Origin: Capnocytophaga sputigena
Lineage (GTDB): Bacteria; Bacteroidota; Bacteroidia; Flavobacteriales; Flavobacteriaceae
Assembly: GCF_900446695.1 (NCBI RefSeq)
Contig: NZ_UAVP01000010.1
Location: 62,001-126,000 of the forward strand
Length of the DNA: 64,000 nt
Reading direction: 5' to 3'
Shown in pieces: positions 44,365 to 52,522 of this stretch (positions are counted from its first letter, which is position 1; every line of letters begins with the position of its first letter). Below the pieces are notes generated by a model. That model was not told the origin of the DNA and made no database searches. It saw nothing but the letters and a program-made list of their open reading frames with translations. The position numbers and the translations under genes are program-made.

Positions 44365-44883
44365 TTATAAAATGCTATATACTTCATGACCTTTTAGTTT
44401 TTCTCTACCATTGAGAAAGTGAAGTTCCATCAAAAAGTCAAGTTGAATAATATCTCCCCCGAGGCGTTCTACGAGTTTTATCACAGCTTCGGCAGTACCA
44501 CCAGTAGCGAGGATATCGTCGTGAATAAGTACTTTTTCACCTTTAGAGATGGCATCTTCGTGGATTTCAAGCACATCTTGACCATATTCTAAATCGTAAG
44601 TTTGAGAAAGCGTTTTGTAAGGCAATTTACCTTTTTTTCGCACAGGAACAAATCCAGCTCCTAAGCGTTGTGCGAGAAGCATTCCGAAAAAGAAACCACG
44701 GCTTTCCATTCCTACTACTTTGTCAATTTTCTGTCCGTGTAGGTTTTCAACAAGCAGGTCGATAACGTATTGTCCTGCTTTTACATCCATTAATAAAGGA
44801 GTAATATCTTTGAAAATAATACCTTCCTTAGGGAAATCTTTAATGTCTCTAATTTTACTTTGAATATATTCTTTTTTGTCCAT
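44365..44883 (-). CDS. apt: adenine phosphoribosyltransferase
   Basis: 172 residues. PRPP-binding loop VLIHDDILATGGTAEA and the Apt-specific VVGMESRGFFFG and FVPVRKKGKLP. Converts adenine and PRPP to AMP. 8 nt after the ctlX-like gene stop region, so both may share a transcript. Confidence 0.95.
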   Translation of the reverse strand: MDKKEYIQSKIRDIKDFPKEGIIFKDITPLLMDVKAGQYVIDLLVENLHGQKIDKVVGMESRGFFFGMLLAQRLGAGFVPVRKKGKLPYKTLSQTYDLEYGQDVLEIHEDAISKGEKVLIHDDILATGGTAEAVIKLVERLGGDIIQLDFLMELHFLNGREKLKGHEVYSIL

Positions 44884-44891
44884 TGTTATAA

Positions 44892-45827
44892 TTACTTGTT
44901 ACTCGGATTAAACACTTCAGCCATCATACATCTTGCACTACCTCCACCACAAGTTTCAATAGTTTCTAAATTGCTGTGAAGTATTTGGGTGTGTTTTTCT
45001 ATTGTTTGTATCTGTTGAGGGGTAAGGGCATTATAGGCAGCATCACTCATTACTAAGTAAGTGCTGTTTTTTCCTTGTACTTGTAGCATATTGCCCGCGT
45101 ACTGGCACATCTGTTCTGGAGTGATGTTGATAACCTCTTTTTTATCTTCTTTAAGGTGATGCAAGAGATTTTTGCGTTCGCTTTTATCGGTAATAGTATC
45201 TAAGCATACTACTGCGAAATCTACGCCTAATGCCATCATCACATTGGTATGGTAAATAGGTAATTGCTCATTATTTACCTGCTGATAGGCTTTGAAAATC
45301 ACTGGAGTATATTCAAAATCTTCACAGAATTCAATAAAGAGTTCTTCATCGGCGCGAGGAGAGAGCGCACAATAGGCTTTGCGATTTACTCTATCGAGTA
45401 TCATAGCGCCTGTACCTTCTAAGAAAATGTTTTCTTTCTCGGCATCGGTATAGTCGTATACGTTTTCGATATCAAAACCTTCAGCTTCTACCTTGTCCAA
45501 AATATCCTCACGGCGTTCACGGCGGCGATTTTCGGCAAACATAGGGTAGATAGCTATATCACCATTTTGGTGGAAGGTAATCCAATTGTTTGGAAAAACC
45601 GAATCGGGAGTATTTTGTTCATAAATATCGTCTACAACAATCACTTTTACCCCTACGGTACGCAATTTTTCTACAAGAACATCAAACTCTTGTTGGGCTT
45701 GGCGGTTGATTTCGTCGTTCTTCAAATCCATTTCCTCTTGGAAATAGTTGTTTACAACGGTTTGTTCATTCATACGGAAGCGCACAGGGCGCACCATTAA
45801 CACAGTATTGGTAATTTGTTTTTTCAT
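44892..45827 (-). CDS. ctlX: amidinotransferase-fold hydrolase (CtlX / arginine deiminase-like)
   Basis: 311 residues from ATG 45827; upstream codons cross the promoter. Guanidino-group modifying fold: DSVFPNNWITFH (substrate Asp/Asn loop), FLEGTGAMILDR, YHTNVMMALG (catalytic His) and the terminal nucleophile in GGGSARCMMAEVF. Members hydrolyse citrulline or arginine derivatives. The name follows family resemblance and is not proven. Could feed ornithine to rocD. Confidence 0.85.
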   Translation of the reverse strand: MKKQITNTVLMVRPVRFRMNEQTVVNNYFQEEMDLKNDEINRQAQQEFDVLVEKLRTVGVKVIVVDDIYEQNTPDSVFPNNWITFHQNGDIAIYPMFAENRRRERREDILDKVEAEGFDIENVYDYTDAEKENIFLEGTGAMILDRVNRKAYCALSPRADEELFIEFCEDFEYTPVIFKAYQQVNNEQLPIYHTNVMMALGVDFAVVCLDTITDKSERKNLLHHLKEDKKEVINITPEQMCQYAGNMLQVQGKNSTYLVMSDAAYNALTPQQIQTIEKHTQILHSNLETIETCGGGSARCMMAEVFNPSNK

Positions 45828-45848
45828 CAGTAAACAGAGGTTAGCAAT

Positions 45849-45864
45849 CAAAGGTACAAAAGTA
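45849..45864 (-). promoter_or_regulatory. two overlapping-register -7 boxes before ctlX
   Basis: TACTTTTG (45864-45857) and TACCTTTG (45856-45849) lie end to end on the minus strand, 21 nt from the ATG. An 8-nt periodic array (about 45870-45902) is upstream. Confidence 0.5.
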
Positions 45865-45891
45865 AGTATAATTTGTTGATTAGCCAATGAG

Positions 45892-46452
45892 TTAATTAGA
45901 AAATGTTTGTATTTTTAAATCTTCGGGAGTATTGAGGTTTGTAAAATATCTTTTTGTATTAGGATGTACTGGATAGGCGATTTTTTGAGCGTTGAGAGCA
46001 GTTAGCACTTTCTGCAATTGCAGTATATCATTCTCTATAAACGTCTTAAGAGCTGAGGCTACATTATATGGGTAAATTCCTAAAGTAGGAAATATTTGTC
46101 CGTTGAACTCAAGTACACTGATGCGTGTAGGATCATAATTAAGCAGTAGAAAATGAAGTATATAAGTATTTATAAAAGGCATATCACAAGGGCACACCAA
46201 TATATCATCCTTACAATACTCCAAAGCACTGTAGATACCACCTAAGGGTCCTTTCTCGGGATAAACATCAGCGATTTGAGGATAAGGGAAACTGTTGTAA
46301 GCTCCTTTTTTACCTGATATATACACTTTGCTATTCACTTCTTGCAAGATGTTAGTAATGTGTAATAAGAGAGGTTTTTCATTAAAGAGAATTAGGGCTT
46401 TGTCTTGCCCCATTCGGCTACTTTTCCCCCCCGCTAATACGACTGCTTTCAT
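45892..46452 (-). CDS. mobA: molybdenum cofactor guanylyltransferase
   Basis: 186 residues. Nucleotide-binding VLAGGKSSRMGQDKAL and metal-site CPCDMPFI. It adds GMP to Mo-molybdopterin, giving the bis-MGD cofactor of the DMSO-reductase family, so such an enzyme should exist in this genome. Overlaps the end of the ModE-like gene by 35 nt. Confidence 0.95.
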   Translation of the reverse strand: MKAVVLAGGKSSRMGQDKALILFNEKPLLLHITNILQEVNSKVYISGKKGAYNSFPYPQIADVYPEKGPLGGIYSALEYCKDDILVCPCDMPFINTYILHFLLLNYDPTRISVLEFNGQIFPTLGIYPYNVASALKTFIENDILQLQKVLTALNAQKIAYPVHPNTKRYFTNLNTPEDLKIQTFSN

Positions 46453-46765
46453 CTTCAGAAAATTCTTTAAAGCACTTATTAATTTTTTTGAATAAGGCGA
46501 CGATTCTTTTCCCTTCTTCTGTAAGTATACTTCTACCTCCGTCTTTACCTCCTACTTCTTTGATTACCAAACTCTCTTTAGCATTAGTGTTCATATCCTT
46601 AATCATTCCCCACGCGCGGCGATAAGGGATTTCAAGTTTACGTGCCGCTTCGGAAATAGAACCTGAATTTTCTATTTCTTCTAATAATTTAGCTCTGCCT
46701 TCGCCTATACGTAAGCCAGAAGCGGTTTGAAACCAAATATGTCCATTGATAGTTATATTCTCCAT
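46418..46765 (-). CDS. modE: ModE-type DNA-binding protein without molybdate-binding domain
   Basis: 115 residues from ATG 46765. This is the ModE N-terminal winged helix: RIGEGRAKLLEEIENSGSI, then SEAARKLEIPYRRAWGMI, then KDGGRSILTEEG. The C-terminal Mop/TOBE region that senses molybdate in E. coli ModE is absent. It overlaps moeA upstream (13 nt) and mobA downstream, so all three are translationally coupled. It is the probable binder of the dyads before the TonB receptor, modA and trmO. How it senses molybdate is unknown. Confidence 0.9.
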   Translation of the reverse strand: MENITINGHIWFQTASGLRIGEGRAKLLEEIENSGSISEAARKLEIPYRRAWGMIKDMNTNAKESLVIKEVGGKDGGRSILTEEGKRIVALFKKINKCFKEFSEDESSRISGGEK

Positions 46766-47937
46766 ATTTTTACTTTTTCGTCTTGAGTGAATGAAGCTTT
46801 TCCTGCTGGGAACTCTATGATACAATTCGTTAGAGGAAGAGTGTCTAATTTATGTGATTCTTGAGAGTGTAACACCATTACTTTAGCTTTATCTACATAG
46901 GCTTTAAGATACTGAGTGAACTCAGCCTTTGCACGCGGATAATCGTGGGTGATGGTTGCATAATCCATTTCTTTGCGGAAGTTATTTCTACCGTAACAGC
47001 CTAATAAAAAAGGTTTTACATATAAATGATAACACGTGAATACCGAAGCTGGATTACCAGGAAGCGCAAACACACTTTTAGTGCCATATTTGCCAAAATA
47101 AAGCGGTTTACCAGGTTTTTGTTGTACTTTATAGAAAAGTTCATCTACCCCAATATTTTGTAATGAAGATAAAACAAAGTCGTAATCACCTACTGATATC
47201 CCTCCTGTGAGTAACAAGATGTCTACTTGTTCTAAGGCTTCGGCAATAGCTTTTTGAGTATCAGATTGATTATCAGGAATATGTTTGATAAATTGGAACT
47301 GCAAGCCTATTTCAGCTAAAGCAGCTTGCAAAAAATAAGTATTAGAATTATATATTTTACCCTCGCTAAGAGGTTCGCCGATTTCTACTAATTCATCTCC
47401 CGTGTAGAGAAGTCCAATAGTAGGTTTAGCAAATATTTTCACGCGGTCAATTCCCATACTGCTTAAAAAACCTATTGTAGCGGCATTCAAGTATGTATGT
47501 TCGTGTAATACAAGGTCTCCCGTTTTGGTTTGTTCTCCTTCTAAACGGATATTTTGACCTTTTTTAAGGTGGTTTTTATCAAAGCGAATATGGTCTCCTT
47601 CGCGAGTTACTACCTCTTGCATTATCACAGTATCTACCCCTGCAGGAATTTTTGCCCCCGTAAAGATACGCACAGCCTCTCCAAAGCCTATATTTACAGA
47701 CGAATTTTTGCCTGCAGCTACTTCTCCTACAATCTTGAAAGTATCGGTAGTGAGTGTATCAATATACCTAAAGGCATAACCATCCATTGCTGAATTAGAA
47801 AAAGAAGGTATATTTATAGGTGAAAACACGTGTTCAGCTAAGTATCCCCCTAAGGCGTCCATAAGAGGAACTTCTATAATATTTGTAGTTTCTATATGAG
47901 CTTCAATGAGGTCTTTGGCTTGATTTGTTGTAACCAT
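46753..47937 (-). CDS. moeA: molybdopterin molybdenumtransferase
   Basis: 394 residues from ATG 47937. Motifs: FSNSAMDGYAF, IFTGAKIPAGVDTVIMQE, LLTGGISVGDYDFV, and ALPGNPASVFTCYHLYV. It inserts molybdate into adenylylated molybdopterin. First gene of the operon moeA-modE-mobA with a strong promoter (47997-47966) divergent from the TonB receptor gene. Confidence 0.96.
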   Translation of the reverse strand: MVTTNQAKDLIEAHIETTNIIEVPLMDALGGYLAEHVFSPINIPSFSNSAMDGYAFRYIDTLTTDTFKIVGEVAAGKNSSVNIGFGEAVRIFTGAKIPAGVDTVIMQEVVTREGDHIRFDKNHLKKGQNIRLEGEQTKTGDLVLHEHTYLNAATIGFLSSMGIDRVKIFAKPTIGLLYTGDELVEIGEPLSEGKIYNSNTYFLQAALAEIGLQFQFIKHIPDNQSDTQKAIAEALEQVDILLLTGGISVGDYDFVLSSLQNIGVDELFYKVQQKPGKPLYFGKYGTKSVFALPGNPASVFTCYHLYVKPFLLGCYGRNNFRKEMDYATITHDYPRAKAEFTQYLKAYVDKAKVMVLHSQESHKLDTLPLTNCIIEFPAGKASFTQDEKVKIWRI

Positions 47938-47965
47938 CTTATTATAATTAGATAATAGTTGGCGG

Positions 47966-47997
47966 CAAAGGTAGTGTATAATTAGCAAATTAGCAAA
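47966..47997 (-). promoter_or_regulatory. promoter of moeA-modE-mobA
   Basis: TACCTTTG (47973-47966) and TTTG (47997-47994), 20-nt spacer. The -33 TTTG is a unit of an 8-nt array (47981-48000, TTTGCTAA on the minus strand). Confidence 0.65.
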
Positions 47998-48014
47998 TTT
48001 AAAAAACTACTTTA

Positions 48015-48046
48015 TTTGGTTAATTGAAAAACGATTACTACTTTTG
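48015..48046 (+). promoter_or_regulatory. promoter of the TonB receptor gene
   Basis: TTTG 48015-48018, 20-nt spacer, TACTTTTG 48039-48046; leader of about 85 nt. Confidence 0.7.
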
Positions 48047-48079
48047 CCCCCGAAAAGACAACTATATTTTTTTAGCTTT

Positions 48080-48103
48080 CGTTATGCTTTATAATACATA
48101 ACG
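48080..48103 (+). promoter_or_regulatory. candidate ModE box (perfect dyad) in the TonB receptor leader
   Basis: CGTTATG and CATAACG separated by 10 nt, followed by TTTTTAT. The half-sites and 24-nt span match, as I recall it, the E. coli modA operator. It lies about 27-50 nt downstream of the predicted transcription start, where a bound repressor would act as a road block. Alternative: hairpin plus T-run acting as attenuator. Confidence 0.6.
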
Positions 48104-48137
48104 TTTTTATATTTAATAGCAAACTAACTATAAAGAA

Positions 48138-50210
48138 ATGAAAAACAAATATTGGGCTTTTGCTTTAACTTTGCTTTCAGCAGCTGCTATTCAAGCTCAG
48201 GAAAAAGATTCTCTTCCTGAAAAATATTACGACCTTCAAGAGGTTACCATTTTAGGAAAACCGACTGAAAAAGTATCTGTAGTTCCTATACAAAAACTTA
48301 AAGCTACCGACCTTCAAAACAACAACAAAACCAATGTGGTAGAAGCGCTTAACTTGCTTACTGGCGTGAGTATCACTCAATTTGGTGCTCGTAATGAAGG
48401 TTCTATATTAGTGCGTGGGTTCGACAACCGTCGTACCCCTGTGTATTACGACGGTATTCCTATCTATGCTCCTTATGACGGTAATTTCGACCTCAGTCGC
48501 TTCCTTACTTACGACTTGGGAAGCATCTCTGTAGAGAAAGGATTAGTATCCGTAAAATATGGGGCTAACGCTATGGGAGGTGCTGTGAATATCGTATCGC
48601 GTACCCCTCAAAAAGAATTGGATATCAATGGTACTTCTGGTGTTGGTTTCGCCGATGGTGCTGGCGTAAACTCTTATTTCACTGGCTTGAATGTAGGTAC
48701 ACGCCAAGATAAATTCTACGCTATGGTATCGGGTTCCTTCAACAAACTAGAAAACTTCGTGCTCTCCAATAACTTCAATCCTACACAATACCAAGAAGCT
48801 GGCAAACGCCATAGCTCTGAGGCTTTCGACAAGAAGATAAACGCCAAAATAGGTTATACGCCAAATGAAACCGATGAATACGCTTTAGGTTTTGTAAACC
48901 AACAAGCTAATAAAAACATTTCTCCTAATGTATATACTGCAGGTAATAGCAGTTGGCGCGATTACCCTATCTACAACAAAACAAGTCTATACGCTAAAAC
49001 AAAAACCAAAATAGCACGTGAGACTTTTATGAACTTCACTGGGTATTACGACAAATATTACAACGAAATGCGCCAGTATGACGATGATACCTATACTATT
49101 ATGAACCGTAATTCTTCTTTCCGTAGTATTTACGACGATTATTCATTGGGTGGTATCCTCACTTTCAGTTCTAAAGCACTCAATCGCAACGCTATTACGC
49201 TTACTATCAACGAAAAATACGATCACCACAAAGAACACAATGCCGAAGTAGCTACCAATGCTCTCACTGGGCAAATGTTCAAAGCAGGAGAACCCGAACA
49301 GTCTTATAAAGATAATACCCTTTATGTAGGGTTAGAAGATGTTGTTACCCTCACCGATTGGCTCAATGTGGTAGTAGGAGCATCTTACAACCAACGCGAA
49401 AATATCTTAGCACAAGAGTACGGTACACACTACCTCACTGGCGCACGCAATACTTTATACGATTTTCCAACAGGTAGCGACAACGCTTTCGATTTCAAAG
49501 GCGGACTCGTATTTAAACCTCTCGAAAACCACCAAATTACCCTTTCAGCTTCTAAACGCTCTCGCTTTGCTTCTCAAAAAGAACGCTATTCAAGCAGGTT
49601 TGGCGGTCAAGTGCCTAACCCCGATTTAAAATCTGAATACACTATTGCTTACGACCTCAACTACACAGGTAAAGTCTTAGATAACAAATTGCAATACGAA
49701 GTTTCTGGCTTTATCAACGATGTAAGCAACGCTATCTACGAACTCACTGTAGGGGTAGACAATAGTGGCAGAAATATAATTTATAATACCAATCTGGGTA
49801 AAGCTCTCTACCAAGGTTTTGAAGCAGGTGTAGGATATGCTCCTATAAAATACCTCACTTTAGGGGCTAACTATAGCTTTATTGAAATGAAAGACAAAAC
49901 CAAAAACAGCGATTTGAAATTCACTAATGTTCCTAAATACAAATTGGTAGGTTTTGCGACTATTTCAGTGCCCGAAATTAAAACTCAACTACACGTAAAT
50001 ACTGAAACTTACGGCAAACGTTATCTCAACAGCCAAGGTGATGAAGCCCCCGATTTTACTTTGGTAAATGCTAAACTCAATGTAAAACTTTACAAAGGAT
50101 TAGACTTCAATTTTGGGGTGAATAACCTTTTAGACAGAGATTACTACTGGGCTTATGGCTGGCCACAAGCAGGTCGTAATTTTATCACAGGAGTATCCTA
50201 TAACTTCTAA
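48138..50210 (+). CDS. TonB-dependent outer-membrane receptor, probably for molybdate/tungstate complex
   Basis: 690 residues. Signal peptide MKNKYWAFALTLLSAAAIQAQ (to AIQAQ); plug domain about 35-150 (VVEALNLLTGVSITQFG, RGFDNRRTPVYYDGIP), then a 22-strand barrel ending in the FNFG...VSYNF motif with a terminal Phe. No carboxypeptidase-like N-terminal domain. Substrate is inferred from context only: it lies between moeA and moaD and has a ModE-type dyad in its leader. An iron or cobalamin ligand cannot be excluded by sequence. Confidence 0.85.
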   Translation: MKNKYWAFALTLLSAAAIQAQEKDSLPEKYYDLQEVTILGKPTEKVSVVPIQKLKATDLQNNNKTNVVEALNLLTGVSITQFGARNEGSILVRGFDNRRTPVYYDGIPIYAPYDGNFDLSRFLTYDLGSISVEKGLVSVKYGANAMGGAVNIVSRTPQKELDINGTSGVGFADGAGVNSYFTGLNVGTRQDKFYAMVSGSFNKLENFVLSNNFNPTQYQEAGKRHSSEAFDKKINAKIGYTPNETDEYALGFVNQQANKNISPNVYTAGNSSWRDYPIYNKTSLYAKTKTKIARETFMNFTGYYDKYYNEMRQYDDDTYTIMNRNSSFRSIYDDYSLGGILTFSSKALNRNAITLTINEKYDHHKEHNAEVATNALTGQMFKAGEPEQSYKDNTLYVGLEDVVTLTDWLNVVVGASYNQRENILAQEYGTHYLTGARNTLYDFPTGSDNAFDFKGGLVFKPLENHQITLSASKRSRFASQKERYSSRFGGQVPNPDLKSEYTIAYDLNYTGKVLDNKLQYEVSGFINDVSNAIYELTVGVDNSGRNIIYNTNLGKALYQGFEAGVGYAPIKYLTLGANYSFIEMKDKTKNSDLKFTNVPKYKLVGFATISVPEIKTQLHVNTETYGKRYLNSQGDEAPDFTLVNAKLNVKLYKGLDFNFGVNNLLDRDYYWAYGWPQAGRNFITGVSYNF

Positions 50211-50232
50211 ATTTTGTTTTTACTCTTAATAG

Positions 50233-50268
50233 AAATGCTTTGGTAGGGCATCTATCAAAGCATTTTTC
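50233..50268 (+). terminator. terminator after the TonB receptor gene
   Basis: 14-bp stem AAATGCTTTGGTAG / CTATCAAAGCATTT with one G-U pair, loop of 5, then TTTTT. It may reduce readthrough to the next gene. Confidence 0.8.
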
Positions 50269-50301
50269 CTAAGCAAACTCTTAAACACTATTATATATCA
50301 A

Positions 50302-50844
50302 ATGAAAAGATTTTTTAAATACCTATCATTAGTGGCTGTTAGTATAGCCCTAACTACAGCTTGCGAAAAAACCGATGAAAATGCCTTGCCTAATCTTCCT
50401 CTCAAATTGAGTACTGATGAGGCAAATACCAAAAATGTAACCCTTACACTCGAAAAAGGAAAAACCTTCCCCGAGGCTACTAAAAAAGAAGATAATAAAG
50501 GTGGTGGCAAAGGTCAAGGTGGCAATAAACAAGGAGGTAAAGGACAAGGTGGTAACAAAGGAGGAGGTAAAGGCAATAAAGATGTAGCCCCTACAAGTAT
50601 CACTATTGTTTCAGGTAGTAGTGATTATAGTATCAAATCTCTTAATGAATCGGTAGCTACTGCTTCACTCAAAAAAATGAGTGTAGAGATCAAAGCCATC
50701 GAAACAGGTACTACAACTATAGTAATAACCGATAATTACACCCAGCAAACTAAAGAAATAGGTGTAAAAGTAATCACAGCCAACAACAAAGGTAATAATG
50801 GTAACAACGGTGGCAACAAAGGCGGTGGTAAAAAGAAAAATTAA
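50302..50844 (+). CDS. lipoprotein with Gly/Lys/Asn/Gln repeat linker
   Basis: 180 residues. Lipobox ALTTAC (Cys21). A short beta region, then about residues 65-95 of repeats such as GGKGQGGNKQGG, then an Ig-like segment (SITIVSGSSDYSIKSL, TGTTTIVITDNYTQQTKEI) and a second GNNGGNKGGG tail. No known family. Placed between the TonB receptor and the binding protein, it may be an accessory of metal/oxyanion capture. The codons in the repeat are unusually GG-rich for this genome. Confidence 0.6.
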   Translation: MKRFFKYLSLVAVSIALTTACEKTDENALPNLPLKLSTDEANTKNVTLTLEKGKTFPEATKKEDNKGGGKGQGGNKQGGKGQGGNKGGGKGNKDVAPTSITIVSGSSDYSIKSLNESVATASLKKMSVEIKAIETGTTTIVITDNYTQQTKEIGVKVITANNKGNNGNNGGNKGGGKKKN

Positions 50845-50890
50845 TTAAATTCGGTTTGTAAATTTTACATCGCTACACTTTGCTAAAGTT

Positions 50891-50928
50891 GATTGCTCTT
50901 AAAAGTAAGCCTATTAGCAATCTATTTT
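50891..50928 (+). terminator. probable terminator after the repeat lipoprotein
   Basis: 7-bp stem GATTGCT / AGCAATC with TATTTTTG tail; an alternative 9-bp dyad overlaps it. Confidence 0.5.
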
Positions 50929-51141
50929 TGTTTGACTATTAATAGGCTTTGTCTATATATGAATCAAGAGTTGAAAAATAATAATCACTGATTAACAGAA
51001 TGTTATCGCTTTTGCATCGCATCTCCCCCTTTCGAGGCTTGTCGGCAATTGCTGAGTAAGTGAATTAGGGGGGGAGGTTTATAATCAACAAATTAATTTA
51101 ACCCTTGATTGGTATTATATACGATTAAAGCATTTTTTTTC

Positions 51142-51149
51142 TATATTTG
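51142..51149 (+). promoter_or_regulatory. -7 box TATATTTG of the binding-protein gene
   Basis: 31 nt before the ATG; no -33 TTTG at standard distance. Confidence 0.45.
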
Positions 51150-51178
51150 CACCTTTCAAACAAATTATCATTCATTAA

Positions 51179-52255
51179 ATGAAGTATTTATTCCCTATAC
51201 TCATCGCTTTCCTCCTTTCAGCTTGCGACAATACTCCTAAAAAGCAAGCTAATACAGCTGAAAAAGTAACTATCACCGATATGGCAGGGCGCAAAGTCTC
51301 TGTGCCTAAGCAGATAAACCATGCTTTTATTGACCGTTCATCAGTGCATCTCATCTATGCACTCGATACCTTGTTACCTGTCAATAGAGTCTTTAACTAC
51401 AACGAATCAGAAAAGAAATACCTCAAAAAAGGCTTCTATGAAGGTAAACCTTATGTAACGGGTTCGCCTATCGAAGAAATTATAAAGCTACACCCCGATG
51501 TAATTCTCTTTACTGTTTCCTTGCAAAACGATACCGAGCGCGCCAAAGAAACTGAAAAAGCCAATGCACTCCAGCAGAAAACTAAAAATCCCGTAGTGCT
51601 TTTCAGTGGTGAATTCCAGCAATATACTGAGGCTATTAGCCTTTTAGGAACGCTCTTGCATAAAGAAGAAAAAGCTAAAGAGCTGAATGCTTTTATAGAA
51701 AAATATTGTTATTCTATTCCTAAAATAGTAGCTACCATCCCCGCGAATGAACGCAAAACTATCTACTATGCCGAGGGTATGAACGGACTGCAAACTGAGC
51801 CCCCTACCTCATTGCACAGCTACCTTATTAATTATACAGGTGGGAAGAATATCGCCGAGGTAGAACTCCTCCCTGGCAAAGGGAAAACTAATGTTTCTAT
51901 CGAGCAGATATACAATTGGAATCCCGATATGATATTAGTATGGTCTGGTAATTTTGATGATTTGTACAGTTATAAAGCCATTCGCCAAGAGAAGATATGG
52001 CAACAATTGCGTGCCGTAAAAGAAAATCAAGTGTACCAAGTGCCTTGGCGTCCTTTTGGCTGGATCGACCGTCCCCCTGGGCTCGGTCGTGTGATGGGTA
52101 GTATATGGCTTGCAAGCCTTACCTATCCTAATTATTTCAAAGCCGATTTAGTGCCTATCACCCAAGAGTTCTTCAAGAAATTCTATCATTATGATATGGA
52201 TTACATAGAAACCCGAGACATCATAAGCGCACAACCCTATATTACAAACAAATAA
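51179..52255 (+). CDS. class III periplasmic binding lipoprotein (FecB/MolA/BtuF type)
   Basis: 358 residues, lipobox LLSAC (Cys16). Fold signatures: ITDMAGRKVSVPKQINHAF, EEIIKLHPDVILFT, SLLGTLLHKEEKAKEL, WNPDMILVWSG and GSIWLASLTYPNYF. Two lobes joined by a rigid helix, as for siderophore, B12 and molybdate (MolA) binders. Its partners would be the FecCD permease and ATPase 6 kb downstream, since those lack a binding protein. It is 2 nt upstream of moaD, supporting an oxyanion role. Substrate inferred, not proven. Confidence 0.82.
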   Translation: MKYLFPILIAFLLSACDNTPKKQANTAEKVTITDMAGRKVSVPKQINHAFIDRSSVHLIYALDTLLPVNRVFNYNESEKKYLKKGFYEGKPYVTGSPIEEIIKLHPDVILFTVSLQNDTERAKETEKANALQQKTKNPVVLFSGEFQQYTEAISLLGTLLHKEEKAKELNAFIEKYCYSIPKIVATIPANERKTIYYAEGMNGLQTEPPTSLHSYLINYTGGKNIAEVELLPGKGKTNVSIEQIYNWNPDMILVWSGNFDDLYSYKAIRQEKIWQQLRAVKENQVYQVPWRPFGWIDRPPGLGRVMGSIWLASLTYPNYFKADLVPITQEFFKKFYHYDMDYIETRDIISAQPYITNK

Positions 52256-52257
52256 CA

Positions 52258-52491
52258 ATGATAACAATTCAAGTATTCGGTAAACTAACCGAAATCTTAG
52301 GTACCAATACCTACACCACCGACTTCACTAAAAAAACAGTAGCCGAACTAAAAGCCCAGCTACATACAGCCTTTCCTGCCCTCAGTACAATGACGTACTT
52401 TGTGGTGGTCAATAACCAAAAAGCCCCCGATGAGGCAACAATCCCCCCCGATGCTCAATTGGCACTATTACCACCCTATTCAGGAGGTTAA
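52258..52491 (+). CDS. moaD: molybdopterin synthase small subunit
   Basis: 77 residues, ubiquitin-like beta-grasp, ending in LLPPYSGG. The C-terminal Gly-Gly is adenylated by MoeB and then thiolated to donate sulfur. Two nt after the binding-protein stop, therefore one operon. Converges with moaC-moaB, which together with moaE lies on the other strand. Confidence 0.93.
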   Translation: MITIQVFGKLTEILGTNTYTTDFTKKTVAELKAQLHTAFPALSTMTYFVVVNNQKAPDEATIPPDAQLALLPPYSGG

Positions 52492-52522
52492 TGTTTAATA
52501 TCACTTCACCATTAATCATTAA

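Larger units (their letters stand above)
50845..51178. other. 334-nt intergenic region with several dyads
   Basis: Contains a TTTGCTAAAG remnant (50878-50888), a hairpin GATTGCT / AGCAATC with T-run (50891-50929), an overlapping 9-bp dyad AAGCCTATT / AATAGGCTT (50907-50949), and a C-run/G-run stem (51023-51076) around the palindrome GGCAATTGCT. A -7 box TATATTTG (51142-51149) serves the next gene. Confidence 0.55.

Noticed and set aside
51021-51077. GC-rich C-run/G-run stem as a tRNA or known RNA
   Set aside because: Cannot be folded as a cloverleaf and no T-loop consensus is present.
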